From NCBI GenBank assembly GCA_949288715.1, contig CASELH010000002.1, positions 1-64,000 on the forward strand: a stretch of 64,000 nucleotides of DNA, in the 5' to 3' direction. The position numbers and the translations under genes are program-made. The stretch comes from an uncultured Bacteroides sp. GTDB lineage: Bacteria; Bacteroidota; Bacteroidia; Bacteroidales; Bacteroidaceae. Shown here piece after piece: positions 50,341 to 58,599 of this stretch. Position 1 is the first letter of the stretch; each line of letters opens with the position of its first letter. The notes under the pieces are model-generated. The model made no database searches. It was not told where the DNA came from and saw nothing but the letters and a program-made list of their open reading frames with translations.

Positions 50341-51915
50341 TTAGAACTCGCTCGTGAAGTGGAACTTAATGTGCTTGAAGTCCATCTGAGCCATCTGAAG
50401 CACGTAGCCGGAGTCGGCCAGGAAGACGTCGCGCCCTTCGCGGTCCTTGGCCATGTACTGGTACTTGCGCTTCTTGAAGGCCTCCAGCTCGGCGGGGTCG
50501 TCGCTCTCTATCCAGCAGGCTTTGTAGAGGCTGACGGGCTCCCAGCGGCACTTGGCGTTGTATTCGTGCTCCAGGCGGTACTGGATGACTTCGAACTGCA
50601 GCTGGCCCACGGTGCCGATAATCTTCCGTCCGTTGAACTGGTTGATGAAGAGCTGCGCCACGCCCTCGTCCATCAGCTGGTCGATGCCCTTGGCCAGTTG
50701 CTTCTGCTTCATGGGGTCGGCGTTCTCGATGTACTTGAACATCTCCGGCGAGAAGCTGGGCAGGCCGCGGAAGTGCAGGTGTTCGCCCTCGGTCAGCGTG
50801 TCGCCTATCTTGAAGGTGCCGTTGTCCGGCAGGCCGATGATGTCGCCCGCCCAGGCCTCGTCCACGGTGGTCTTGCGCTGCGCCATGAACTGGGTGGGGC
50901 TGGAGAAGCGCATGGTCTTGTCGTGCCGCACGTGATAGTAGGGCACGCCCCGCGAGAATCGGCCCGAGCAGACCTTGCAGAAGGCGATGCACGAGCGGTG
51001 GTTGGGGTCGATGTTGGCCGTAATCTTGAAGATGAAGCCGGTGAACTTGGGCTCGTCGGGCATCACCGTGCGCTCTTCCGCCTTCACGGGACGGGGCGAC
51101 GGGGCTATCTCGACGAAGGTGTTCAGCAACTCCTCGACGCCGAAGTTGTTCAGTGCCGAGCCGAAGAATACGGGGGCCACTTCGCCCTGCAGATACTCAT
51201 CTACGTTGAACTCCGGATAGACGCCCTCTATCAGTTCCAGCTCGCCGCGCAGCTTGTCGGCCAGGTCGTGCCCGATGCGGTTGTCCAGTTCCTCGGTCGT
51301 GATGTCTACCTCGACCTTCTCCGTCACCACCTGCTTGCTGGGCTGGAAGAGGTTGAGGTTGTGCTCGTACAGGTTGTACACGCCCTTGAAGCGCGGGCCG
51401 CTCTCGATGGGCCACGTCAGGGGACGCACGTGGATGACGAGCTCTTCCTCCAACTCGTCCATCAGGTCGAAGGGGCCTTTCGCCTCGCGGTCCATCTTAT
51501 TGACGAAGATGATGACGGGCGTGTTCCTCATGCGGCACACTTCCATCAACTTCCTGGTCTGCGTCTCCACGCCCTTGGCGCCGTCAACGACGATGATGAC
51601 GCTGTCCACGGCCGTCAGCGTGCGGTACGTGTCCTCGGCAAAGTCCTGGTGACCGGGCGTGTCGAGTATGTTCACCTTGTAATCTTTATAATCGAACTCC
51701 ATCACGCTGGTTGTCACCGAGATGCCACGCTGCTTCTCGATGTCCATCCAGTCGGAGGTGGCAGTCTTCTTTATCTTATTGCTTTTCACCGCTCCGGCCA
51801 CTTGTATCTGTCCGCCGAAGAGGAGGAATTTCTCGGTCAATGATGTCTTACCCGCGTCGGGGTGCGCCACGATGGCGAAGGTGCGTCTGCGTTCAATTTC
51901 CGGGTTGGTTGCCAT
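50341..51915 (-). CDS. prfC: Peptide chain release factor 3
   Basis: This GTPase recycles RF1/RF2 from the ribosome after termination. The 524 residues include G1 [37 protein letters not shown] and NKMDREAKG, followed by RF3-specific domains with [13 protein letters not shown] near residue 425. The length is typical (~525-530). It is on the same strand as the lysE-DUF4924-rfbD run but separated from rfbD by a 204-base gap containing a 23-bp array, so it may have its own promoter. Confidence 0.97.
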   Translation of the reverse strand: MATNPEIERRRTFAIVAHPDAGKTSLTEKFLLFGGQIQVAGAVKSNKIKKTATSDWMDIEKQRGISVTTSVMEFDYKDYKVNILDTPGHQDFAEDTYRTLTAVDSVIIVVDGAKGVETQTRKLMEVCRMRNTPVIIFVNKMDREAKGPFDLMDELEEELVIHVRPLTWPIESGPRFKGVYNLYEHNLNLFQPSKQVVTEKVEVDITTEELDNRIGHDLADKLRGELELIEGVYPEFNVDEYLQGEVAPVFFGSALNNFGVEELLNTFVEIAPSPRPVKAEERTVMPDEPKFTGFIFKITANIDPNHRSCIAFCKVCSGRFSRGVPYYHVRHDKTMRFSSPTQFMAQRKTTVDEAWAGDIIGLPDNGTFKIGDTLTEGEHLHFRGLPSFSPEMFKYIENADPMKQKQLAKGIDQLMDEGVAQLFINQFNGRKIIGTVGQLQFEVIQYRLEHEYNAKCRWEPVSLYKACWIESDDPAELEAFKKRKYQYMAKDREGRDVFLADSGYVLQMAQMDFKHIKFHFTSEF

Positions 51916-52031
51916 AATATCTTCTTTGATGTCTTGATGTCTTTGTTTTGTAAATGTTTATAACTTCCTGCAAATGGCCTGTATCGGCATCTTCTGTTTT
52001 TGTATTTCGTTGGTTTTCAACGGGCTGATTT

Positions 52032-52100
52032 CGTTGGCCACCTTGACTTTGCCGAGGTGGCCACCTTTAGGGTGTCGAGGTGGCCACCTCGGCAAGACTG
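52032..52100 (+). repeat. 23-bp tandem array, three units
   Basis: The core TGGCCACCT recurs at exactly 23-base spacing (52035, 52058, 52081). Units 2 and 3 contain the perfect palindrome AGGTGGCCACCT. The array lies between rfbD and prfC in a 204-base gap without other features. Confidence 0.85.
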
Positions 52101-52119
52101 TCTTTTGTGTCTTGATAAT

Positions 52120-52977
52120 TTACTGCTCCTCCAGCCGGTGGATGCATTGCGCCAGGCTCTCCTCCCAGTGCGGTATTTCGATGCCCAGCGTTTGCTTCAG
52201 CTTTGTCTTGTCCAATACGGAGTAGTGCGGGCGTGGAGCGCGGGCGGGATATTCGTTCGTGTGCAGGGGCGACACCTTGCACGTGGTGATGCCCGCCAGG
52301 CGGTGGATGGCGAGGGTGAAGTCGTACCACGAGCAGACGCCTTCGTTGCTGAAGTGGTAGATGCCGGGCACTATCCCCTTCCCGATGGCGGTGAAGATGG
52401 TCGTGGCCAGGTCGGCGGCGTAGGTGGGCGTGCCTATCTGGTCGAACACCACGCCGAGGCTGTCTCGCTCGCGCCCCAGACGGAGCATGGTCTTCACGAA
52501 GTTATTGCCAAAGGTGGAGTAGAGCCACGCGGTGCGAATAATCATGGTGCGGCTGCACCGTGCCATGGCCAGCTGTTCGCCCGCCAGCTTGGTGCGCCCG
52601 TAGACGGACGTGGGGCAGGTGGGCGCGTCTTCCGTATAAGGGATATGCGCTGTGCCGTCAAACACGTAGTCGGTGGAGATTTGCACCAGGGCGGCTCCCA
52701 CGGCCTCGGCGGCTTCGGCTAGGTAGCCGGGGGCGAGGTGGTTGAGGCGGTCGCAAAGCTCGGCGTAGTCCTCCGCCTTGTCCACGGCGGTGTAGGCGGC
52801 GCAGTTCACGATGATGTCTATGTCGTTGTCCGCTACGAAAGTCTTTACGCCCCCGGCGTCGCAGATGTCGAGCTCCTGCACGTCGGTGAAGAAGTACGTG
52901 TGCTCGGGATGCCCGGCGGAGAGCGTCCGCATTTCGTTGCCAAGTTGACCGTTGGCACCGGTTATCAAGATGTTCAT
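52120..52977 (-). CDS. rfbD: dTDP-4-dehydrorhamnose reductase
   Basis: This NAD(P)H-dependent SDR performs the last step of dTDP-L-rhamnose synthesis for surface polysaccharides. The 285 residues start MNILITGANGQLGNEMRTLS (GxxGxxG). They also contain NCAAYTAVDKAED, ISTDYVFDG and the catalytic YGRTKLAGE. It is separated by one base from the upstream DUF4924 gene, showing an operon. Other rml genes are not present nearby. Confidence 0.95.
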   Translation of the reverse strand: MNILITGANGQLGNEMRTLSAGHPEHTYFFTDVQELDICDAGGVKTFVADNDIDIIVNCAAYTAVDKAEDYAELCDRLNHLAPGYLAEAAEAVGAALVQISTDYVFDGTAHIPYTEDAPTCPTSVYGRTKLAGEQLAMARCSRTMIIRTAWLYSTFGNNFVKTMLRLGRERDSLGVVFDQIGTPTYAADLATTIFTAIGKGIVPGIYHFSNEGVCSWYDFTLAIHRLAGITTCKVSPLHTNEYPARAPRPHYSVLDKTKLKQTLGIEIPHWEESLAQCIHRLEEQ

Positions 52978-52978
52978 A

Positions 52979-53521
52979 TCAGTCGTCCAATTTTAGTTCT
53001 CCTTTTCGGTCCTTGTCATAATAATTGGCCAGCATCGAGAGGAAGCTGCCGATGATTTCCACCGCCTTGGCCGTTCCCGGGCTTATCTCCTTCTTCTGTA
53101 GGCGGAGCAGCAACACGCCGTAGAGGGCTTCGAAGCATGTCTCCAGTTCCGGCTCATCCTTGTGCCCGTTCTTCTGGCGAAGCTCCACGATGAAGGGCAG
53201 GGCCTTGAAGTAGGCGGCGTTGTAGAAGGGGTACTTGGTAGATGCCAGCAGGGCGCCGTGCAGCTCGGTGAGGTTCAGTATCACGTTGCGGTTTATCTGC
53301 AGGTGGCCTTGCTCCGTCACGCCCTCGGCGCGCATCATGTCGCACAGATTGGCATACCATTCCTCCAGCGCCGGGCGTTCAGCTTCAGGATACTGGCTGA
53401 TAAGGGTCTGCCGGATGCGGTCGATGTCGCACCCGTTGGCCCGCATCAAGTCCTCCACCTGCCACATATATATAAGGTATTCGGCGATGTTCTTTTCCTT
53501 CAGTTGCTGTGCTATCTTCAT
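52979..53521 (-). CDS. DUF4924 family protein
   Basis: The 180-residue protein is mostly helical and soluble: MKIAQQLKEKNIAEYLIYMW, YANLCDMMRAEGVTEQGHLQ and a C-terminal KAVEIIGSFLSMLANYYDKD. This matches the Bacteroidetes-specific DUF4924 family, whose function is unknown. It lies between lysE and rfbD on the same strand with gaps of 9 and 1 bases, so all three are cotranscribed; the order lysE-DUF4924-rfbD-prfC is common in Bacteroides. Confidence 0.88.
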   Translation of the reverse strand: MKIAQQLKEKNIAEYLIYMWQVEDLMRANGCDIDRIRQTLISQYPEAERPALEEWYANLCDMMRAEGVTEQGHLQINRNVILNLTELHGALLASTKYPFYNAAYFKALPFIVELRQKNGHKDEPELETCFEALYGVLLLRLQKKEISPGTAKAVEIIGSFLSMLANYYDKDRKGELKLDD

Positions 53522-53530
53522 ATCGTGTCT

Positions 53531-54184
53531 CTAATATAGTGATTCTCCCATCAGCGTGAAAGCCAATCCCAGCAGAGACACTATTGCCACCACGCTTCCT
53601 ATGATGCGGTTCAGTATCCAGATGCCGCGCAGGTTGAAGTGTGCCCGCACTTTGTTGACGAAATACGTGATGCCAAACCACCACGACAGGGCGCCCAGAA
53701 TGATGGCCAGGTAGCCCAGCACCGTTTCGCTCACCAGCGCCCCGCCTCCGGCAAAGGAGAAGCGGGCAAACAGGCCTATGAACAAGAAGATGATAAGCGG
53801 ATTGGAGAGGGTGACGAAGAAGGCCGTCACCAGGTTGTGCAGGTAAGTGCCTTTATTGCCCGACGGCGGGCGAAGTGATTTCACAGGGTTGCTACGGAAG
53901 GTGTATATGCCGAAGGCCAGCAGCATGACGCTGCCTATCAGTTGCAGGTAGAAGATGTTCTTATTCACATAGTCGAACACGAAGCTCATGCCGTAGCCCG
54001 TGAGCAAGGCGTAGCAGATGTCGCTCATGGCTGCTCCTACCCCCGTCACAAAGCCATACCACCGGCCCTTGTTCAGCGTGCGCTGAATGCAGAGCACGCC
54101 TACCGGCCCCAAGGGGGCAGACACGATGACACCGATGATGAAGCCTTTCCACAGGATGTTAAATATGGTCTCAATCTGAATCAT
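53531..54184 (-). CDS. LysE family transporter
   Basis: The 217-residue inner-membrane protein has about six hydrophobic segments. The N-terminus contains GFIIGVIVSAPLGPVGVLCI, the conserved LysE/RhtB substrate-binding motif, and GVGAAMSDICYALL follows. The family exports amino acids or related metabolites; the substrate is unknown. The nearest -7-like box (GATATTTG, 54190-54197) lies only about six bases from the ATG, so its mRNA may be leaderless. It is the first gene of the lysE-DUF4924-rfbD run and is divergent from purL. Confidence 0.9.
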   Translation of the reverse strand: MIQIETIFNILWKGFIIGVIVSAPLGPVGVLCIQRTLNKGRWYGFVTGVGAAMSDICYALLTGYGMSFVFDYVNKNIFYLQLIGSVMLLAFGIYTFRSNPVKSLRPPSGNKGTYLHNLVTAFFVTLSNPLIIFLFIGLFARFSFAGGGALVSETVLGYLAIILGALSWWFGITYFVNKVRAHFNLRGIWILNRIIGSVVAIVSLLGLAFTLMGESLY

Positions 54185-54260
54185 GGGTGCAAATATCGCA
54201 TTTCTTTAGGAAAATTCAAAGAAATGCCGCCGATAGCTTTATCGGAAAGAGATATTGCAC

Positions 54261-54268
54261 TATCTTTG
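54261..54268 (+). promoter_or_regulatory. purL -7 box (TATCTTTG)
   Basis: TATCTTTG lies 105 bases before the purL ATG. Transcription would start around 54274, exactly where the structured leader begins. Confidence 0.75.
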
Positions 54269-54274
54269 CAAAGG

Positions 54275-54341
54275 ATTGCCGACGCCTTCTCCTTGCAAAG
54301 GCAATGCCTTTCTTTGGCGGAGCGGCGGGCAATGTTTTTTG
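54275..54341 (+). promoter_or_regulatory. purL leader with competing hairpins and terminator-like end
   Basis: ATTGCC (54275-54280) can pair with GGCAAT at 54300-54305 or with the second GGCAAT at 54328-54333. The second pairing, extended by CGCC/GGCG (54283-54286 with 54324-54327) across a 2-base bulge, gives a 10-bp stem followed directly by GTTTTTTG. An internal hairpin AAAGGC-AAT-GCCTTT (54297-54311) fits inside it. The arrangement resembles a transcription attenuator. No known riboswitch class was recognised, and no leader peptide is evident. Confidence 0.6.
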
Positions 54342-54373
54342 TCCATTATAAGTAAACAAAATACCATTTATTT

Positions 54374-57300
54374 ATGATTACCTTTTTCAGAACTCCAACC
54401 CGAAGCGTAATTGCCGTAGATGGCGACCACCAACTTGGGCAAGACGAGCTCGGGAAACTTTGCTGGCTTTTCGGAGAAGCCACCCCCGAGAGTGAAGACA
54501 ACCTGACGGGCTACTTCGTGGGCCCCCGGCGCGAAATGATTACCCCGTGGAGCACCAATGCCGTCGAGATTACCCAGAACATGGGCTTGACGGGCATCCT
54601 CCGCATCGAAGAATACTTCCCCGTGAACGATGAAAAAGCAGACTACGACCCCATGCTCCAACGCATGTATCACGGGCTCGACCAGCAAGTATTTACCACC
54701 AACCGCCACCCCGAGCCCATCATCCATGTGGAAGACCTCGAGGCCTACAACGAGCAGGAAGGCCTGGCCTTGAGCAAGGAAGAAATAGACTACCTCAAGA
54801 AGGTGGAGAAGGACTTGGGGCGCCCTCTCACCGATAGCGAAGTGTTCGGCTTCGCCCAAATCAACTCCGAGCATTGCCGTCATAAGATATTCGGCGGCAC
54901 CTTCATCATCGACGGGGTGGAGCAGGAGTCTTCCCTCTTCCAGATGATAAAGAAAACCACCCAAGAGAACCCCAACAAAATCATATCGGCCTACAAAGAC
55001 AACGTGGCCTTTGCCGAAGGCCCTGTCATTGAGCAATTCGCTCCGGCCGACCACTCCAAACCCGACTATTTCCAAGTAAAAGACATCAAGAGCGTCATCT
55101 CCCTCAAGGCCGAGACGCACAATTTCCCTACCACCGTAGAGCCTTTCAACGGCGCATCTACCGGTACGGGAGGCGAGATTCGCGACCGTATGGGCGGAGG
55201 CAAAGGCTCATGGCCCATAGCGGGCACAGCCGTCTACATGACCTCTTACCCCCGAAGTGAAGAAGGGCGACCCTGGGAAGAAATACTGCCCGTGCGCAAA
55301 TGGCTCTACCAGACGCCTGAACAAATCCTTATCAAGGCTTCCAACGGCGCCAGCGATTTCGGCAATAAGTTCGGCCAACCCCTCATTTGCGGCTCTGTGC
55401 TCACCTTCGAGCATAAGGAAAAAAATGAAGTTTATGGCTACGACAAAGTCATCATGCTGGCCGGAGGTGTGGGCTATGGCACCGAACGCGATTGCCTGAA
55501 GGGCAAGCCCGAAGCCGGAAACAAGATAGTAGTGATGGGTGGCGATAACTACCGCATCGGCTTGGGCGGAGGCTCAGTGTCTTCTGTCGACACCGGACGT
55601 TATAGCAGCGGCATCGAGTTGAACGCCGTGCAACGCGCCAACGCCGAGATGCAAAAGCGTGCCTACAACGTGGTGCGTGCCCTTTGCGAGGAAGATGTTA
55701 ATCCCGTAGTCTCCATTCACGACCACGGTTCGGCCGGCCACGTCAACTGCCTTTCCGAGCTTGTAGAAGAGTGTGGCGGATTGATTGACATGAGCAAGCT
55801 TCCTATAGGCGACAAGACCCTTTCCGCCAAAGAAATCATTGCCAATGAAAGTCAGGAGCGCATGGGCCTCCTTATCAAGGAAGAAGCCATAGAGCATGTG
55901 GCCAAGATAGCCGAACGCGAGCGCGCCCCGATGTATGTAGTAGGCGAAACCACAGGCGACCATCGCTTTGCTTTCGAGCAGGCCGATGGTGTGCGTCCGT
56001 TTGACTTGGCCGTCAGCCAGATGTTCGGCTCCTCTCCCAAAACCTACATGGTGGACAAGACGGTAGAGCGCCACTATGAAATGCCCGTTTACGACCCCTC
56101 TAAACTCGATGAATACCTGGCCAATGTGCTCCAGCTCGAGGCCGTGGCTTGCAAAGATTGGCTGACCAATAAAGTCGACCGCTCTGTGACGGGTAAGATT
56201 GCCCGCCAACAATGCCTGGGTGAACTGCAACTGCCTTTGAGCGATTGTGGCGTGGTGGCCTTGGATTACCGGGGAGAGAAGGGTATTGCCACTTCGCTGG
56301 GTCATGCGCCGCAGGCGGCTTTGGCCAATCCCGAGGCGGGTTCGGTATTGTCTGTCAGCGAAGCGTTGACCAATCTGGTGTGGGCACCCCTTGCCGAAGG
56401 GCTGGATAGTGTGTCGCTTTCCGCCAACTGGATGTGGCCTTGCCGTTCGCAGGAGGGCGAAGATGCCCGCCTCTACAAGGCCGTTAAGGCGTTGAGCGAC
56501 TTCTGCTGCGCTCTGCAAATCAACGTGCCTACGGGCAAAGACTCTTTGTCCATGACGCAGAAGTATCCGGACGGCAGCAAGGTGATTGCGCCGGGCACAG
56601 TCATCGTATCTGCCGGAGGCGAAGTATCGGACGTAAAGAAAGTGGTATCCCAAGTATTGGTGAACGACCCCAAGAGCACGCTTTACCACATAGACTTCAG
56701 TTTCGATGCCTTGAAGCTGGGCGGTTCGGCCTTTGCTCAATCGCTGGGCAAGGTGGGCGATGAGGTGCCTACGGTGCAAAATCCCGAGTACTTCCGCGAT
56801 GCCTTCCTTGCTGTGCAGGAGTTGGTGAACAAAGGACTTATATTGGCCGGACACGACATTTCGGCCGGAGGACTCATCACAACCTTGCTCGAGATGTGCT
56901 TCTCCAACATGGAAGGTGGCATGGAAATCAGTCTCGACAAGATGCAGGAGCACGACCTCGTCAAGATACTGTTTGCCGAGAATCCGGGTATTGTGATTCA
57001 GGTGAGCGACAAGCATAAAGCTGAGGTAAAACACATCTTGGAGGATGCCGGCGTCGGCTACATCAAGTTGGGCAAGCCCGTTGACGAGCGTCATATTCTG
57101 ATTACCAAAGATGAGGCTACCTACCAGTTCGGCATCGACTATCTGCGCGATGTGTGGTACTCTACTTCCTATCTGCTCGACCGCAAGCAGTCGATGAACG
57201 GCTGTGCCAAGAAGCGCTTCGAGAACTACAAGATGCAACCCATGGACTTGGCTTTCTTGCCCGGCTTCACCGGCAAGCTTTCCCAATACGGCATAAGCCC

Positions 57301-58081
57301 CGACCGCCGCACCCCGACGGGCATCCGTGCCGCCATTATCCGCGAGAAGGGTACCAATGGCGAGCGCGAAATGGCTTATTCGCTCTACTTGGCCGGCTTC
57401 GATGTGAAGGATGTGACGATGACTGACCTGGTGAGCGGACGTGAGACGCTGGACGATGTCAACATGATTGTCTTCTGCGGCGGATTCTCCAACTCCGACG
57501 TGCTCGGCTCGGCCAAGGGGTGGGCAGGCGCGTTCCTCTTCAACCCGAAGGCTAAGGAAGCCCTCACCAAGTTCTATGCCCGCGAAGACACCTTGTCGCT
57601 CGGCGTGTGCAACGGCTGCCAGCTGATGATGGAGCTGAACCTCATCACGCCGGAAGACGAAAAGCACGGCCACATGCTGCACAACGACTCGCACAAGTTT
57701 GAAAGCCGCTTCCTGGGCGTGACCATACCTACCAACCGCAGCGTGATGTTCGGCTCGCTTAGCGGAAGCAAGCTGGGCATCTGGGTGGCTCACGGCGAAG
57801 GCAAGTTCTCTCTGCCATACGATGAAGACCATTACCACATTGTGGCGAAGTACACTTACGATGAATATCCGGGCAACCCCAATGGCTCCGATTACTCTAC
57901 GGCGGCCATAGCCAGTGCCGACGGGCGCCACCTGGCCATTATGCCCCATTTGGAGCGTGCCATCTTCCCGTGGCAGAATGCCTATTATCCTGCCAATCGC
58001 CTGCACACCGACCAGGTGACTCCGTGGATAGAGGCCTTTGTGAATGCCCGCAAGTGGATAGAAGAAAAACTCGGCAAGTAA
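54374..58081 (+). CDS. purL: Phosphoribosylformylglycinamidine synthase, single-chain
   Basis: This enzyme makes FGAM from FGAR, glutamine and ATP in purine synthesis. The 1235-residue protein is the large single-chain form. It has an N-terminal PurS-like part, FGAM synthase/AIRS domains (SEHCRHKIFGG, ETHNFPTTVEPFNGASTGTG, STGTGGEIRDR), and a C-terminal class I glutaminase (~985-1235) with nucleophile C1079 in LGVCNGCQLMMEL. Length is normal. The next gene begins 13 bases after its stop. The promoter and structured leader at 54261-54341 suggest control of expression before translation. Confidence 0.97.
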   Translation: MITFFRTPTRSVIAVDGDHQLGQDELGKLCWLFGEATPESEDNLTGYFVGPRREMITPWSTNAVEITQNMGLTGILRIEEYFPVNDEKADYDPMLQRMYHGLDQQVFTTNRHPEPIIHVEDLEAYNEQEGLALSKEEIDYLKKVEKDLGRPLTDSEVFGFAQINSEHCRHKIFGGTFIIDGVEQESSLFQMIKKTTQENPNKIISAYKDNVAFAEGPVIEQFAPADHSKPDYFQVKDIKSVISLKAETHNFPTTVEPFNGASTGTGGEIRDRMGGGKGSWPIAGTAVYMTSYPRSEEGRPWEEILPVRKWLYQTPEQILIKASNGASDFGNKFGQPLICGSVLTFEHKEKNEVYGYDKVIMLAGGVGYGTERDCLKGKPEAGNKIVVMGGDNYRIGLGGGSVSSVDTGRYSSGIELNAVQRANAEMQKRAYNVVRALCEEDVNPVVSIHDHGSAGHVNCLSELVEECGGLIDMSKLPIGDKTLSAKEIIANESQERMGLLIKEEAIEHVAKIAERERAPMYVVGETTGDHRFAFEQADGVRPFDLAVSQMFGSSPKTYMVDKTVERHYEMPVYDPSKLDEYLANVLQLEAVACKDWLTNKVDRSVTGKIARQQCLGELQLPLSDCGVVALDYRGEKGIATSLGHAPQAALANPEAGSVLSVSEALTNLVWAPLAEGLDSVSLSANWMWPCRSQEGEDARLYKAVKALSDFCCALQINVPTGKDSLSMTQKYPDGSKVIAPGTVIVSAGGEVSDVKKVVSQVLVNDPKSTLYHIDFSFDALKLGGSAFAQSLGKVGDEVPTVQNPEYFRDAFLAVQELVNKGLILAGHDISAGGLITTLLEMCFSNMEGGMEISLDKMQEHDLVKILFAENPGIVIQVSDKHKAEVKHILEDAGVGYIKLGKPVDERHILITKDEATYQFGIDYLRDVWYSTSYLLDRKQSMNGCAKKRFENYKMQPMDLAFLPGFTGKLSQYGISPDRRTPTGIRAAIIREKGTNGEREMAYSLYLAGFDVKDVTMTDLVSGRETLDDVNMIVFCGGFSNSDVLGSAKGWAGAFLFNPKAKEALTKFYAREDTLSLGVCNGCQLMMELNLITPEDEKHGHMLHNDSHKFESRFLGVTIPTNRSVMFGSLSGSKLGIWVAHGEGKFSLPYDEDHYHIVAKYTYDEYPGNPNGSDYSTAAIASADGRHLAIMPHLERAIFPWQNAYYPANRLHTDQVTPWIEAFVNARKWIEEKLGK

Positions 58082-58094
58082 ATAAGGAAGGATT

Positions 58095-58502
58095 ATGAAA
58101 GCATTGGATTATTTGAAGATATGCCTGCTTCTGCTCGTGGCTGCTCCCCTCTGCTCGTGCGGTGACGATGACGATGCTCCTTCGCTGGACGACAAGTTGT
58201 GCCGCACGTGGGTGCAAGAGACGGTGGTGGACAACATCACCTACACGCACAAACTGAAGTTTGTGCGGCAAGGCAATTCCGGGCAGGAGATTAAGATGGA
58301 GTATGATGCCAATACGGCCACTACCAATACCGAGACGCGCGACTTCACGTGGCAATGGAAGGACGGTGCCAAGGAGTGCCTGGTGCTGAACTACGGGGCA
58401 GGCGAGACGAAGTATTTTGAAAACGTCTGGGTGCGCGAGCATTACCTCACCGGCCTGCTAGGTGGCGAAGTCATCATGATGGTAGACGAAGGCTACCGGT
58501 AA
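58095..58502 (+). CDS. Small lipocalin-like lipoprotein, 135 aa
   Basis: The product starts MKALDYLKICLLLLVAAPLC with a lipobox ending at C22 (LCSC), followed by an acidic GDDDDAPS stretch that suggests surface export. The remaining ~105 residues are beta-rich (TWVQETVVDNITYTHKLKFV, RDFTWQWKDGAKECLVLNYG) with the look of a small lipocalin-like barrel. No family is certain. It follows purL by 13 bases and ends before a bidirectional terminator, so it is probably cotranscribed with purL although no functional link is apparent. Confidence 0.78.
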   Translation: MKALDYLKICLLLLVAAPLCSCGDDDDAPSLDDKLCRTWVQETVVDNITYTHKLKFVRQGNSGQEIKMEYDANTATTNTETRDFTWQWKDGAKECLVLNYGAGETKYFENVWVREHYLTGLLGGEVIMMVDEGYR

Positions 58503-58527
58503 AGCTACCGGTAGTGAGCATAAAGAT

Positions 58528-58569
58528 AAAGCGGAGATATGTCCCAGTGCCGGGGTGTATCTCCGCTTT
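58528..58569. terminator. Bidirectional terminator between purL unit and GH84 gene
   Basis: AAAGCGGAGATA and TATCTCCGCTTT form a 12-bp stem around an 18-base loop, with T-rich flanks on both strands. It lies 25 bases past the small lipoprotein stop and 30 bases beyond the GH84 stop. Confidence 0.8.
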
Positions 58570-58599
58570 GCTTTGGTGGGAAGGGCGTGCCCTCCGTTC

